Shown: positions 1 through 5,986, counted from the stretch's first letter. The stretch is DNA of 6,000 nucleotides from Pseudomonadota bacterium (GCA_003242425.1 QGUL01000125.1:1-6000), one strand, 5' to 3'. The notes: a model not told the origin generated them from the letters alone. Numbers and translations are program-made.

Positions 1-65
1 CGGGGGGGGGGGGGGGTGGTTTTCACCGTTTTTGTTTTCGTTCGGGCCGGGGGGGGGGGTTCGCC
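1..65. other. Low-complexity poly-G contig end, probable sequencing or assembly artefact
   Basis: Bases 2-16 are an unbroken run of G, followed by a T-rich stretch and a second run of G at about 49-59. The translation here (VFTVFVFVRAGGGGS) does not resemble GltS, although the frame continues directly into good GltS sequence from about base 85. Such G runs are typical of uncalled bases in two-colour sequencing at the end of a contig. I infer that the true upstream gltS sequence is missing or corrupted here. Confidence 0.7.
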
Positions 66-1089
66 GGTGGTCCCTAACGCGGACATGGAGGCGGGGCTTC
101 TGGCGATTTTCCTCGCCGGGGTGGGCCTGGGCGCGGATCTGCGCCTGCTCAAGGCGGGCGGCAAGGCGCTGGGCGTGTTCATGCTCGTGCTTTTCCCCTT
201 TCTCGTGCTGCAGAACCTGGTAGGTGTCGCCGCCGCGTGCGCGCTCGATCTGCACCCCATTTTCGGTCTCGTCGCCGGCTCGATCACCCTGGTGGGCGGC
301 CACGGTACGGGTGCCGCCTATGCGGAGCGCTTCGCGGAAGTGAACAACCTGCAGTCGGTCATGGAGCTGTCGATGACTTCCGCGACCATCGGCCTGGTGC
401 TGGGCGGCATCGTCGCCGGACCGGTGGCGGAGTATCTGCTCAATCGTCACCGGTTGCGAGGCGGTGCCGCGTCCGGTCACGCGACGGCCGAGACGCGGTC
501 CGAAGCGCAGCGCGGTGCCGTCACGGCGCTCGGTTTCATCGGCGCGCTGGCGGGCATCCTCGCGGCAGTGCTCGCCGGCCAGTGGCTGGCCGAACGTTTC
601 CAGGATCTGCCGGTGACCATTCCCGGTTTCGTGTGGTGCCTGCTGGTCGGCGTGGCGATCCGCAACCTGGCGCCGCTCGCCGGATTGCACTTCGACGACC
701 GCGCGACCGAATTGATCGCCGGCGTGAGCCTGGCGCTGTTCCTTGCCATGACCATGATGGCGCTGAACCTGGTCGAGGTGGTGCTGACCGCGGGGCCGCT
801 GGTCGTGATCGTGCTGCTTCAGGTCGTGTTCATCGTGATCTGCGCGATCTGGATTTGTTTTCGCGTCATGGGACGGGACTACGAAGCGGTGACGACCACT
901 GCGGGTTTCATCGGCTTCAATCTCGGCTCGACGGCAACCGCCATCGCCAACATGCAGGCGATCGCCGCCAGGTACGGGCCCGCGCCCAAGTCCTTCCTCA
1001 TCGTCCCGCTCGCGGGCGCCTTCTTCGTCGACCTCATGAATGCGGCCGTGCTGACCGTCTTCCTTTCGCTCGGCTTCATGGGAGGCTGA
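1..1089 (+). CDS. gltS: Sodium/glutamate symporter GltS, 5'-truncated at the window edge
   Basis: This is an inner-membrane Na+-coupled glutamate carrier of the GltS (ESS) family, partial at its 5' end. Counting from the GTG at base 16, the frame gives 357 residues, but GltS-like sequence only begins near residue 24 (DMEAGLLAIF). Family marks are GSITLVGGHGTGAA at residues 88-101, and GFNLGSTATAIANMQAI at 300-316, the counterpart of the E. coli GFGLGATPTAIANMQAI segment. The C-terminal VPLAGAFFVDLMNA (330-343) also matches. The chain is mostly hydrophobic helices, with a polar loop at about 143-168 between the two halves. Compared with E. coli GltS (401 residues), roughly the first 65-70 residues are missing. 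The residues encoded by bases 1-75 are low-complexity and probably not real protein, so the GTG at 16 should not be taken as the start. The stop codon is one base before the TAXI lipoprotein gene, implying one operon. The promoter is outside the window. The family call is very secure; the substrate is inferred from the family. Confidence 0.93.
   Translation, partial: RGGGGVVFTVFVFVRAGGGGSPVVPNADMEAGLLAIFLAGVGLGADLRLLKAGGKALGVFMLVLFPFLVLQNLVGVAAACALDLHPIFGLVAGSITLVGGHGTGAAYAERFAEVNNLQSVMELSMTSATIGLVLGGIVAGPVAEYLLNRHRLRGGAASGHATAETRSEAQRGAVTALGFIGALAGILAAVLAGQWLAERFQDLPVTIPGFVWCLLVGVAIRNLAPLAGLHFDDRATELIAGVSLALFLAMTMMALNLVEVVLTAGPLVVIVLLQVVFIVICAIWICFRVMGRDYEAVTTTAGFIGFNLGSTATAIANMQAIAARYGPAPKSFLIVPLAGAFFVDLMNAAVLTVFLSLGFMGG
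1081..1085 (+). promoter_or_regulatory. Ribosome binding site of the TAXI gene, inside the end of gltS
   Basis: GGAGG overlaps the last two sense codons of gltS (GGA GGC TGA) and lies 5 nt before the ATG at 1091. Ribosomes terminating on gltS would sit on this site, so translation of the two genes is probably coupled. This supports the ATG at 1091 as the start. Confidence 0.8.
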
Positions 1090-1090
1090 T

Positions 1091-2572
1091 ATGCGGCGGC
1101 TTCTTTGTCTGCTGTTGCTCGCATTGCTCGGCGCCTGCAGCCGGGGACCGGATGCCGACGTCCTGCGGCGCGACGTGGAGGCGCGGCTCGCGGAAGCGCT
1201 GCCAGCCGGCACGCTCAAGCTCGAAGCGCTGCATCGCCGCGGTTCGCAGAAGGACATCAAGGCGCCGCCGGGGGAGGCGCGGCGCATCGTCTATTTCGAC
1301 GTCGATCTCAGACTCCTCAAGGACTACGACTTCGGCGCCTGGGATTCGCCCGGCGTGGCGGGCATCATCAGCGCGCTCGGCACGGGGCCGAAAGGACTGT
1401 CCGGCATCGTGAGCGGCGGCAATCGCGCCGGCGATCTCCTCCGCGCCCACGGCACCGCCATTTACAAGCGCGAAGATGACGGCCGCTGGACCGCCGTCGC
1501 GCCCGAAGGGTTCCGCAACGTGGTCGCGCCCGCTTTCGCCAGCGGCGCCCCGCGTCCTGCGCCCGAGGTGCTGCTGGAAGCGATGCGCAACGTCATCGCC
1601 ACGGCGCCGCCGGAAACGACGGCCGCGACGCACGAAGTCATCGCGCAGGAATTGCAAAGCGCGCATGCCGCCATCCAGGCGCGGCTGGCGCGCATCAATT
1701 ACGGTTACGCCCTCGCGGCCGGGCCTGCGGGCGGACAATACCTGCGTTTCGCGCAGGCGCTGGGCGACGGCAGGTTGCGCATCGTGCCGCTCGTCACCGC
1801 GGGCGGCGAAGAGAATCTGCGCATGGTGCACGCGCAGCAGGCGCAGCTCGGCATGGTGCAGGGCGATTCGGCGCTGATGGCCTACGAAGGGCGCGGACCG
1901 TTCGCGCGCGAGGGGCGCTACACCAGTCTGCGTGCGATCGGCAGCCTCTATCCCGAAGCCGTCCATGTGGTCGTGCGGGCCGACAGCGACATCCGCGGCA
2001 TGGCCGATCTTGCCGGCAGGCGGGTGTCCATCGGTGTTCCGGGCGCGGCTTCGCGCACCACGGCGATCGCGGTGCTGGAAGCGCACGGCATCGCGCTGGA
2101 GGAACTCGGCAGGGTGGTGGACTGCCCCTTGAACGAAGGGCTGGTGGCTTTGCGCCGCGACGAGATCGACGCGCTGATCCAGGTGATCGGTTTTCCTTCC
2201 GACAGCATTCGCGACGCGACCGCTTCCGTGCCGCTGCGTCTGCTGCCGCTCGAAGAACAGGCGCTGGAGAGGCTTGTCGCGCAAAGCCCGGCGTACTTCA
2301 AACTGAGCCTGCCGCGCGGCACCTATCCGCATCAGAACACGGCCGTGCCGACCGTCGCCACCGCCGCCATCCTGGTGGTGAGCGCGGACATGAGCGATTC
2401 CGAGGTCGCGGCGATCACGCGCCTGGTCTATGGGCGCGGACAGGATCTGGTCGCGCGCGGCAGCGCGCAGGGCGCGCAAGTGTCGGCGGACACTGCGCTG
2501 CTGGGACTCGCGGTGCCCATGCATACCGCCGCAGAGAAGGTCATCGCCGAATTGAAGGCGGACCGGCGGTGA
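1091..2572 (+). CDS. TAXI-family solute-binding lipoprotein with an extra N-terminal domain
   Basis: The product is a 493-residue exported lipoprotein. Residues 1-16 are a type II signal ending in lipobox L13-G14-A15-C16; Cys16 would be lipidated. Residues 17 to ~155 form a domain I do not recognise (for example LRLLKDYDFGAWDSP at 73-87, and GGNRAGDLLRAHG at 109-121). A helical linker follows at ~157-202. From ~205 the chain matches TAXI solute-binding proteins (TRAP-associated, TIGR02122 type): AGPAGGQYLRFAQAL (210-224), TAGGEENLRMV (236-246), LGMVQGDSALMAYEG (253-267), LRAIGSLYPEAVHVV (280-294), DLAGRRVSIGVPGAASRTTA (306-325), EIDALIQVIGFPS (358-370) and LPRGTYP (407-413). Typical TAXI proteins are about 320-340 residues, so the N-terminal addition is unusual. 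No TRAP membrane subunit (DctQM) is visible; the direct partner by position is gltS, one base upstream. A characterised TAXI protein from Vibrio cholerae binds L-glutamate, so the likely ligand is glutamate or a related acid, by inference. The TAXI assignment is firm; the ligand and partner are not. Confidence 0.9.
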   Translation: MRRLLCLLLLALLGACSRGPDADVLRRDVEARLAEALPAGTLKLEALHRRGSQKDIKAPPGEARRIVYFDVDLRLLKDYDFGAWDSPGVAGIISALGTGPKGLSGIVSGGNRAGDLLRAHGTAIYKREDDGRWTAVAPEGFRNVVAPAFASGAPRPAPEVLLEAMRNVIATAPPETTAATHEVIAQELQSAHAAIQARLARINYGYALAAGPAGGQYLRFAQALGDGRLRIVPLVTAGGEENLRMVHAQQAQLGMVQGDSALMAYEGRGPFAREGRYTSLRAIGSLYPEAVHVVVRADSDIRGMADLAGRRVSIGVPGAASRTTAIAVLEAHGIALEELGRVVDCPLNEGLVALRRDEIDALIQVIGFPSDSIRDATASVPLRLLPLEEQALERLVAQSPAYFKLSLPRGTYPHQNTAVPTVATAAILVVSADMSDSEVAAITRLVYGRGQDLVARGSAQGAQVSADTALLGLAVPMHTAAEKVIAELKADRR

Positions 2573-2582
2573 GCGGTTGCTT

Positions 2583-2626
2583 AAAAAAAGCCGCCGCGGA
2601 CTGTGCGGAGAGCAGTCGCGGCGGTT
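2583..2626 (-). terminator. Rho-independent terminator of the cytochrome c peroxidase gene
   Basis: CCGCCGCG-G-ACTG (2591-2603) pairs with CAGTCGCGGCGG (2613-2624), giving a 12-bp stem with a single bulged G and a 9-nt loop. Read on the minus strand the stem is followed by seven T residues (A run at 2583-2589), the classical intrinsic terminator layout. It lies 19 nt past the peroxidase stop. In the plus direction only two T follow the stem, so it would be a weak terminator for the TAXI gene, although the hairpin is shared by the two convergent transcripts. Confidence 0.85.
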
Positions 2627-2644
2627 ACCTCAGGATGACGACGC

Positions 2645-3691
2645 TTATTCGGGCTTGGGTGTGGCGATGGTGCTGGGCGGCAGGATCGGATACTCGATCT
2701 TCGGCTGCTCGCCGGTCAGCGTGCGCAGGAAGGTCGCGATCAGGCGCGCTTCCTCGTTGTTGAGGGTCTGGCCGAGCTGCGCCGAGCCCATGATGTGCAC
2801 CGCTTCCTCGAGATCCCACACCTGACCGCTGTGGAAGTAGGGCGCGGTGAGGGCGACGTTGCGCAGCGGCGCGGCGCGGAACACGTACTCGTCCGTGGCG
2901 GTCTTCGTCACGGTGAAGCGGCCCTTGTCGCCTTCAGGCAGGATCGAACCGCCGGGGCGTTCCACCACACCGAACGGGAAGTAGGCCTGGCCGCCGAGGT
3001 TGATGCCCGAATGGCAGGCGGCGCAGCCCTTGCTGATGAACAGTTGCAGGCCTTCCAGCTCTTCCTTGTCGAGGCTGTTCTTGCCCAGCAGGAACTGGTC
3101 GAAACGCGAGTTGGGCGTGATGAGCGTGGTCTCGAACGCCTCGATCGCGCGCGCCATGTTCTGATAGGTGACGGGATCGGCGCTGCCCGGGAAGGCGCGC
3201 TTGAAGGCTTCGACGTATTGCGGGATGCTCTTCAGCGTGGCGATCACGCGGTCGGGCGTGTTGTTCATTTCCACGCTCGCCTCGACCGGGCCCGTTGCCT
3301 GCTCCGCGAGGTCCTTGGCGCGGCCGTCCCAGAACTGCGCGACATTGAACACCGCGTTCAGGGTCGTCGGCGCGTTGCGCGGACCTTTCTGCCAGCCGTG
3401 ACCGACCGAGGTCGGCACGTTGTCCGCACCGCCGGTACCGATGGCATGACAGGTGTTGCAGCTGATGATGTGGCTGCGCGACAGCCGCGGATCGAAATAC
3501 AGCATGCGGCCGAGGTCGATCTGCTCCTGGGTGATCTTCTGTCCGCGGACTTCGGTCACCTTGGGCGGAATCGGCTTGAACAGCGTGTTCGCCGTTTTGC
3601 GCAGTTCTTCCACCGATCCGGTCTGGGCGACGACCGGCGCGGCGATCAACAACGCCGCGATACAGGAAGAAAGGGTAAGCAGTTTCCGCAT
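2645..3691 (-). CDS. ccpA: Di-heme cytochrome c peroxidase, CcpA/MauG family
   Basis: This is a periplasmic enzyme reducing H2O2 to water with electrons from small c-type cytochromes. The protein has 348 residues, usual for the family. Residues 1-22 or so are a Sec signal peptide (MRKLL, hydrophobic core, then PVVA-Q). Haem-binding motifs are C78-N-T-C81-H82 (low-potential haem) and C223-A-A-C226-H227 (high-potential haem). By alignment to the Pseudomonas aeruginosa enzyme, H98 (GHGW) is the releasable distal ligand, W121 (FWDGRA) the inter-haem tryptophan, E141 (EASVEM) the catalytic glutamate, and M301 (AVHIMG) the high-potential haem ligand; all are present. The start at 3691 is preferred over ATG 3697 and over the ATG at 3796, because AGGAG (3702-3698) lies 6 nt before it but directly touches 3697, and because the signal peptide begins here. 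It is monocistronic, with a terminator just downstream and an FNR-like box upstream. The requirement for reductive activation cannot be judged from sequence. Confidence 0.95.
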   Translation of the reverse strand: MRKLLTLSSCIAALLIAAPVVAQTGSVEELRKTANTLFKPIPPKVTEVRGQKITQEQIDLGRMLYFDPRLSRSHIISCNTCHAIGTGGADNVPTSVGHGWQKGPRNAPTTLNAVFNVAQFWDGRAKDLAEQATGPVEASVEMNNTPDRVIATLKSIPQYVEAFKRAFPGSADPVTYQNMARAIEAFETTLITPNSRFDQFLLGKNSLDKEELEGLQLFISKGCAACHSGINLGGQAYFPFGVVERPGGSILPEGDKGRFTVTKTATDEYVFRAAPLRNVALTAPYFHSGQVWDLEEAVHIMGSAQLGQTLNNEEARLIATFLRTLTGEQPKIEYPILPPSTIATPKPE

Positions 3692-3697
3692 GGACAT

Positions 3698-3704
3698 CTC
3701 CTTT
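3698..3704 (-). promoter_or_regulatory. Ribosome binding site of ccpA, decides its start
   Basis: On the minus strand AAAGGAG occupies 3704-3698. It abuts ATG 3697 with no spacing, which is too close, but sits 6 nt before ATG 3691. The start at 3691 is therefore the better choice, shortening the product by two residues (MS) relative to 3697. Confidence 0.75.
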
Positions 3705-3722
3705 ACAGGCATACACGACGCT

Positions 3723-3728
3723 ATTTGA
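3723..3728 (-). promoter_or_regulatory. Candidate -10 element of the ccpA promoter
   Basis: The minus strand reads TCAAAT here, matching 4 of 6 positions of TATAAT. It would place transcription start near 3716, leaving a leader of about 25 nt before ATG 3691. No good -35 hexamer is seen at the usual distance, as expected for a promoter that depends on an activator bound near -41. The element is weak on its own; it is supported by the position of the palindrome at 3750-3763. Confidence 0.4.
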
Positions 3729-3749
3729 CCGGGACGCACGGAGGAAGGG

Positions 3750-3763
3750 TTGACTTGCGTCAA
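3750..3763 (-). promoter_or_regulatory. FNR/Anr-like operator upstream of ccpA
   Basis: TTGAC-TTGC-GTCAA is a perfect 5-4-5 inverted repeat, close to the CRP/FNR-family consensus TTGAT-N4-ATCAA (each half differs at the inner base). Its centre at 3756.5 is about 41 bp upstream of the start inferred from the -10 candidate at 3723-3728, the spacing of a class II FNR-activated promoter. FNR-type control of cytochrome c peroxidase genes under low oxygen is known in Pseudomonas, Paracoccus and E. coli. The site also lies 90 bp before the divergent ABC exporter gene, so an effect there is possible but unsupported. Confidence 0.6.
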
Positions 3764-3837
3764 ACAAGTTTCATGCCGCGTCGGTTGCGCGCACATGAAG
3801 CATCATCGACCTGTATGACAACCGCTTTCCGATTCAC

Positions 3838-3841
3838 GGAG
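3838..3841 (+). promoter_or_regulatory. Ribosome binding site of the ABC exporter gene
   Basis: GGAG lies 5 nt before the ATG at 3847 and supports that start. I found no convincing -35/-10 pair for this gene in the 155-bp divergent region; TATGAC at 3814-3819 is the nearest -10-like string and lacks a partner. Confidence 0.6.
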
Positions 3842-3846
3842 CCGCG

Positions 3847-5601
3847 ATGAACCGCACGCCCCGATTCCTGCCCCTGCTGCGTTTCCTGGTTCCCTACAAG
3901 GGGCGGATCGCGGCGGCGCTGGCGGCACTCGTGGTCGCCGCGGGCTCGGTGCTGGCGCTCGGGCAGGGATTGCGCTATGTGATCGACGCGGGATTCGGCA
4001 CCGGCAACGCGCGGCAGCTCGATCTGGCGCTCGTCGGCATGGTCGCCGTCGCCGCACTGATGGCGGCGGCGAGCTATGCGCGCTTCTATCTCATGATGAC
4101 CACCGGCGAGCGTGTCATCACCGACATCCGGCGCGCGGTGTTCGATCACATCCTCGATCTCTCGCCCGGTTTCTACGAAGGCACGCGCACCGGCGAAATC
4201 ATTTCCCGGCTCACCAACGACGTCACGCTCGTGCAGGCGGTGATCGGCTGGGGCTTCTCCATGTTCCTGCGCAACGCGCTGATGATGATCGGCGCGGCCG
4301 CGATGCTGGTGGTGACGAGTCCCAAGCTCGCCGCGCTCACCGTCTTCGGCGTGCCGCTCACGCTCGCGCCCATTCTCGTGCTCGGCAGACGCGTGCGCCG
4401 CAAGTCGCGCGAAGTGCAGGACCGTATCGCCGACGTCTCCGCCTACGTGGACGAAGCGGTGCACGAAGTGCGCACCGTGCAGGCCTACGCGCACGAGGAC
4501 ATCGACCGCAGGCGCTTCGGCGAGCGCGCGGAAGCGGCCTACTGCTCGGCGGTCGGGCGCATCCGCGACCGCGGCCTGCTGTTCTCCTCGGTGATGCTCA
4601 TCGCCTTTTCCGCCGTCGGCGTGATCCTCTGGGTCGGCGGGCGCGACGTGCTGGCGGGCGAACTCACCGCGGGCGAACTGTCCGCTTTCGTGTTCTACGC
4701 CGTGATCGTCGCCAGCGGCGCGGGCACCGTGTCCGAAGTGTGGGGCGATCTGCTGCGCGCGGCCGGCGCGACCGAGCGCATTGTCGAGTTGCTCGACACC
4801 AGACCCGACGTGATTGCACCCGCACAGCCGCTCGCGCTGCCGCGGCGCGTGCGCGGCGAAGTGCGTTTCGAGGGCGTGCGCTTTGCCTATCCGGCCCGCG
4901 CCGACCGGCCGGCGCTCGACGGCTTCAGCCTGCACGTACGCGCCGGCGAACGGGTGGCGCTGGTCGGACCTTCCGGCGCGGGCAAGTCCACCGTGCTCGC
5001 GCTGCTGCTGCGCTTCTACGATCCGCAGCAGGGCAGGGTCGAGATCGACGGTTTCGAACTCGCGCGCTGCGATCCGCGCGCGGTGCGGCGGCAGATCGCG
5101 CTCGTGTCGCAGGAACCGGTGATCTTCGCGACGACCGTGGCGGAGAACGTACGTTACGGCAGGCCCGACGCGTCGATGGCGGAAGTGCGCGCGGCCTGCG
5201 AGGCGGCCTATGCCCTGGAATTCATCGAAGCCTTGCCGCAGGGCTTCGACACCGAATTGGGCGAGCGCGGCGTGCGGCTGTCCGGCGGGCAGCGCCAGCG
5301 GCTCGCGCTGGCGCGTGCGCTGCTCGCGGACCGTCCCATTCTGCTGCTCGACGAAGCGACCAGCGCGCTCGACGCCGAAAGCGAGCGCTATGTGCAGCTC
5401 GCGCTGGAACGCCTGATGCGCGGGCGCACCACGTTGGTGGTGGCGCATCGTCTGGCCACGGTGCAAAGCGCCGACCGCATCGTGGTGATGGACCAGGGCC
5501 GTATCGTCGATCAGGGCACGCACGCCGAGCTCATGCGTGCGGGCGGCTTGTACGCGCGTTCGGCTGCCTTGCAGTTCCTCGACGTCGCACCGGCTGACTG
5601 A
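3847..5601 (+). CDS. Half-size ABC exporter (permease fused to ATPase), MsbA-like subfamily B
   Basis: This is an inner-membrane ATP-driven exporter acting as a homodimer or heterodimer. It has 584 residues, the normal length for MsbA-type half transporters. The transmembrane domain covers ~1-315, with hydrophobic segments at about 20-40, 60-82, 135-157, 160-180, 245-265 and 275-296, and the GEIISRLTND coupling region at 116-125. The nucleotide-binding domain spans ~336-575: A-loop Tyr348 (FAYP), Walker A GPSGAGKST (374-382), Q-loop Gln422, signature LSGGQ (478-482), Walker B ILLLDE (498-503) with catalytic Glu503, D-loop SALD (506-509) and H-loop His534. All catalytic residues are intact. 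The sequence resembles the 'MsbA-related' proteobacterial family (TIGR02204 type) rather than true MsbA by impression, and no lpxK neighbour is seen, so I do not assign a symbol. Candidate substrates are lipids, lipopolysaccharide precursors or hydrophobic drugs; the sequence does not decide. It is divergent from ccpA and apparently transcribed alone. Confidence 0.93.
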   Translation: MNRTPRFLPLLRFLVPYKGRIAAALAALVVAAGSVLALGQGLRYVIDAGFGTGNARQLDLALVGMVAVAALMAAASYARFYLMMTTGERVITDIRRAVFDHILDLSPGFYEGTRTGEIISRLTNDVTLVQAVIGWGFSMFLRNALMMIGAAAMLVVTSPKLAALTVFGVPLTLAPILVLGRRVRRKSREVQDRIADVSAYVDEAVHEVRTVQAYAHEDIDRRRFGERAEAAYCSAVGRIRDRGLLFSSVMLIAFSAVGVILWVGGRDVLAGELTAGELSAFVFYAVIVASGAGTVSEVWGDLLRAAGATERIVELLDTRPDVIAPAQPLALPRRVRGEVRFEGVRFAYPARADRPALDGFSLHVRAGERVALVGPSGAGKSTVLALLLRFYDPQQGRVEIDGFELARCDPRAVRRQIALVSQEPVIFATTVAENVRYGRPDASMAEVRAACEAAYALEFIEALPQGFDTELGERGVRLSGGQRQRLALARALLADRPILLLDEATSALDAESERYVQLALERLMRGRTTLVVAHRLATVQSADRIVVMDQGRIVDQGTHAELMRAGGLYARSAALQFLDVAPAD

Positions 5602-5665
5602 GGACGCCGCGGCCGCCGGCCGCCTTCGGGGTATGCTTGGCCGCAAAGCGGCAAAGGGGGCTTGA
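5602..5665. other. GC-rich spacer with two small hairpins after the ABC exporter
   Basis: GCGGCC-GCC-GGCCGC (5609-5623) and GCCGC-AAA-GCGGC (5640-5652) can each form a short stem-loop. Neither is followed by a T run, so neither is a classical intrinsic terminator for the exporter gene. Between them is TATGCT (5632-5637), a 4-of-6 match to a -10 box without a matching -35. AAAGGGGG (5653-5660) precedes the ATG at 5666 by 5 nt and could be a ribosome binding site. Confidence 0.4.
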
Positions 5666-5915
5666 ATGGCCACAGGGATTCGCAAGCGCGAGATGTGGCG
5701 GCGCAACATTTTCAGGCCGTCGCCGCACGCCGAGTGCCGCAACCGGGCGGTCTTAGGCCCGGCACCTGCAGGCGATCGGGCCGCCGGATCGCGTCGCGAC
5801 CGCCGCCAGCCTTGCGTGCCTGTACGGGGTGAGCGAGGCGGCTGTCGCGCCCTGCCTGGCCGGTGCGGCGCTTGCCCGCATGCAGGACACGCATGTCCGG
5901 CGGAGGCCGGTTTAG
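5666..5915 (+). pseudogene. Possible small frameshifted ORF of unknown function
   Basis: An ATG at 5666 follows a purine-rich AAGGGGG at 5-nt spacing. The first 30 codons (beginning MATGIRKREMWRRNIFRPSP) have G or C at the third position in 26 of 30. After about 5756 that frame stays open to the window end but loses this bias and becomes Arg/Gly/Pro-rich. The frame one base ahead takes over the bias (45 of 52 codons, 5757-5912). It reads as a plausible helical peptide containing DRVATAASLACLYGVSEAAV and ends at TAG 5913-5915; it has no start codon of its own and a TAG at 5754-5756 just before it. Joining the two with one surplus base near 5756 gives about 82 residues. The switch falls in the loop of a hairpin (5734-5765). 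I recognise no family, and in GC-rich DNA such open stretches can arise by chance. Confidence 0.22.
5734..5765. repeat. Bulged inverted repeat (hairpin)
   Basis: GTGCC (5734-5738) pairs with GGCAC (5761-5765), and GGGC (5745-5748) pairs with GCCC (5757-5760), leaving a 6-nt bulge on the left side and the loop GGTCTTAG (5749-5756). No T run follows on either strand, so it is not a standard terminator. It coincides with the reading-frame change of the possible small ORF. Confidence 0.4.
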
Positions 5916-5931
5916 CATGGGTCAAGCCCGG

Positions 5932-5951
5932 CGGTTGGCGAAAAACAACCG
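5932..5951. repeat. Short hairpin CGGTTG/CAACCG next to the minus-strand promoter
   Basis: CGGTTG (5932-5937) and CAACCG (5946-5951) form a 6-bp stem with loop GCGAAAAA. On the minus strand it begins a few bases after the candidate -10 box, so it would lie at the 5' end of any transcript from that promoter. Confidence 0.35.
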
Positions 5952-5954
5952 TGG

Positions 5955-5986
5955 ATTATAGCCCCATAAACAGGCTCACGAGTCAA
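5955..5986 (-). promoter_or_regulatory. Candidate strong sigma-70 promoter reading leftward
   Basis: On the minus strand TTGACT (5986-5981) matches 5 of 6 positions of the -35 consensus and TATAAT (5960-5955) is a perfect -10. Directly upstream is an A/T tract (5987-5998) resembling an UP element, conspicuous in this GC-rich DNA. The spacer is 20 bp, longer than the optimal 17, which weakens the call. Start of transcription would be near 5948. No convincing minus-strand gene follows: the first ATG (5918) opens a 68-codon Arg/Gly/Pro-rich frame without a ribosome binding site. Confidence 0.45.

Noticed and set aside
237..1412. A 391-codon plus-strand frame overlapping gltS and the TAXI gene
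   Set aside because: It is Arg-rich, out of frame with both well-supported genes, and without family similarity.
1076..2524. A 482-codon minus-strand frame opposite the TAXI gene
   Set aside because: It has Arg/His/Gln-rich low-complexity composition and no recognisable motif. The plus-strand frame has a lipobox and TAXI motifs.
3692..3796. Longer ccpA start at 3796
   Set aside because: It would add 35 residues before a clear signal peptide, has no ribosome binding site, and would run the coding region through the FNR-like box.
2795..3850. A 351-codon plus-strand frame opposite ccpA
   Set aside because: It is a shadow of the peroxidase gene, whose two CXXCH motifs and catalytic residues are all in the minus-strand frame.
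5712..5918. A 68-codon minus-strand frame downstream of the leftward promoter
   Set aside because: It has no ribosome binding site, an Arg/Gly/Pro-rich sequence and weaker third-position G/C bias than real genes here.
3760..5925. A 721-codon open frame on the minus strand opposite the ABC exporter
   Set aside because: Its product is rich in Arg, His, Ala and Gly with no domain, and it lies antisense to a gene with every ABC motif intact. Long antisense frames are expected in GC-rich coding DNA.
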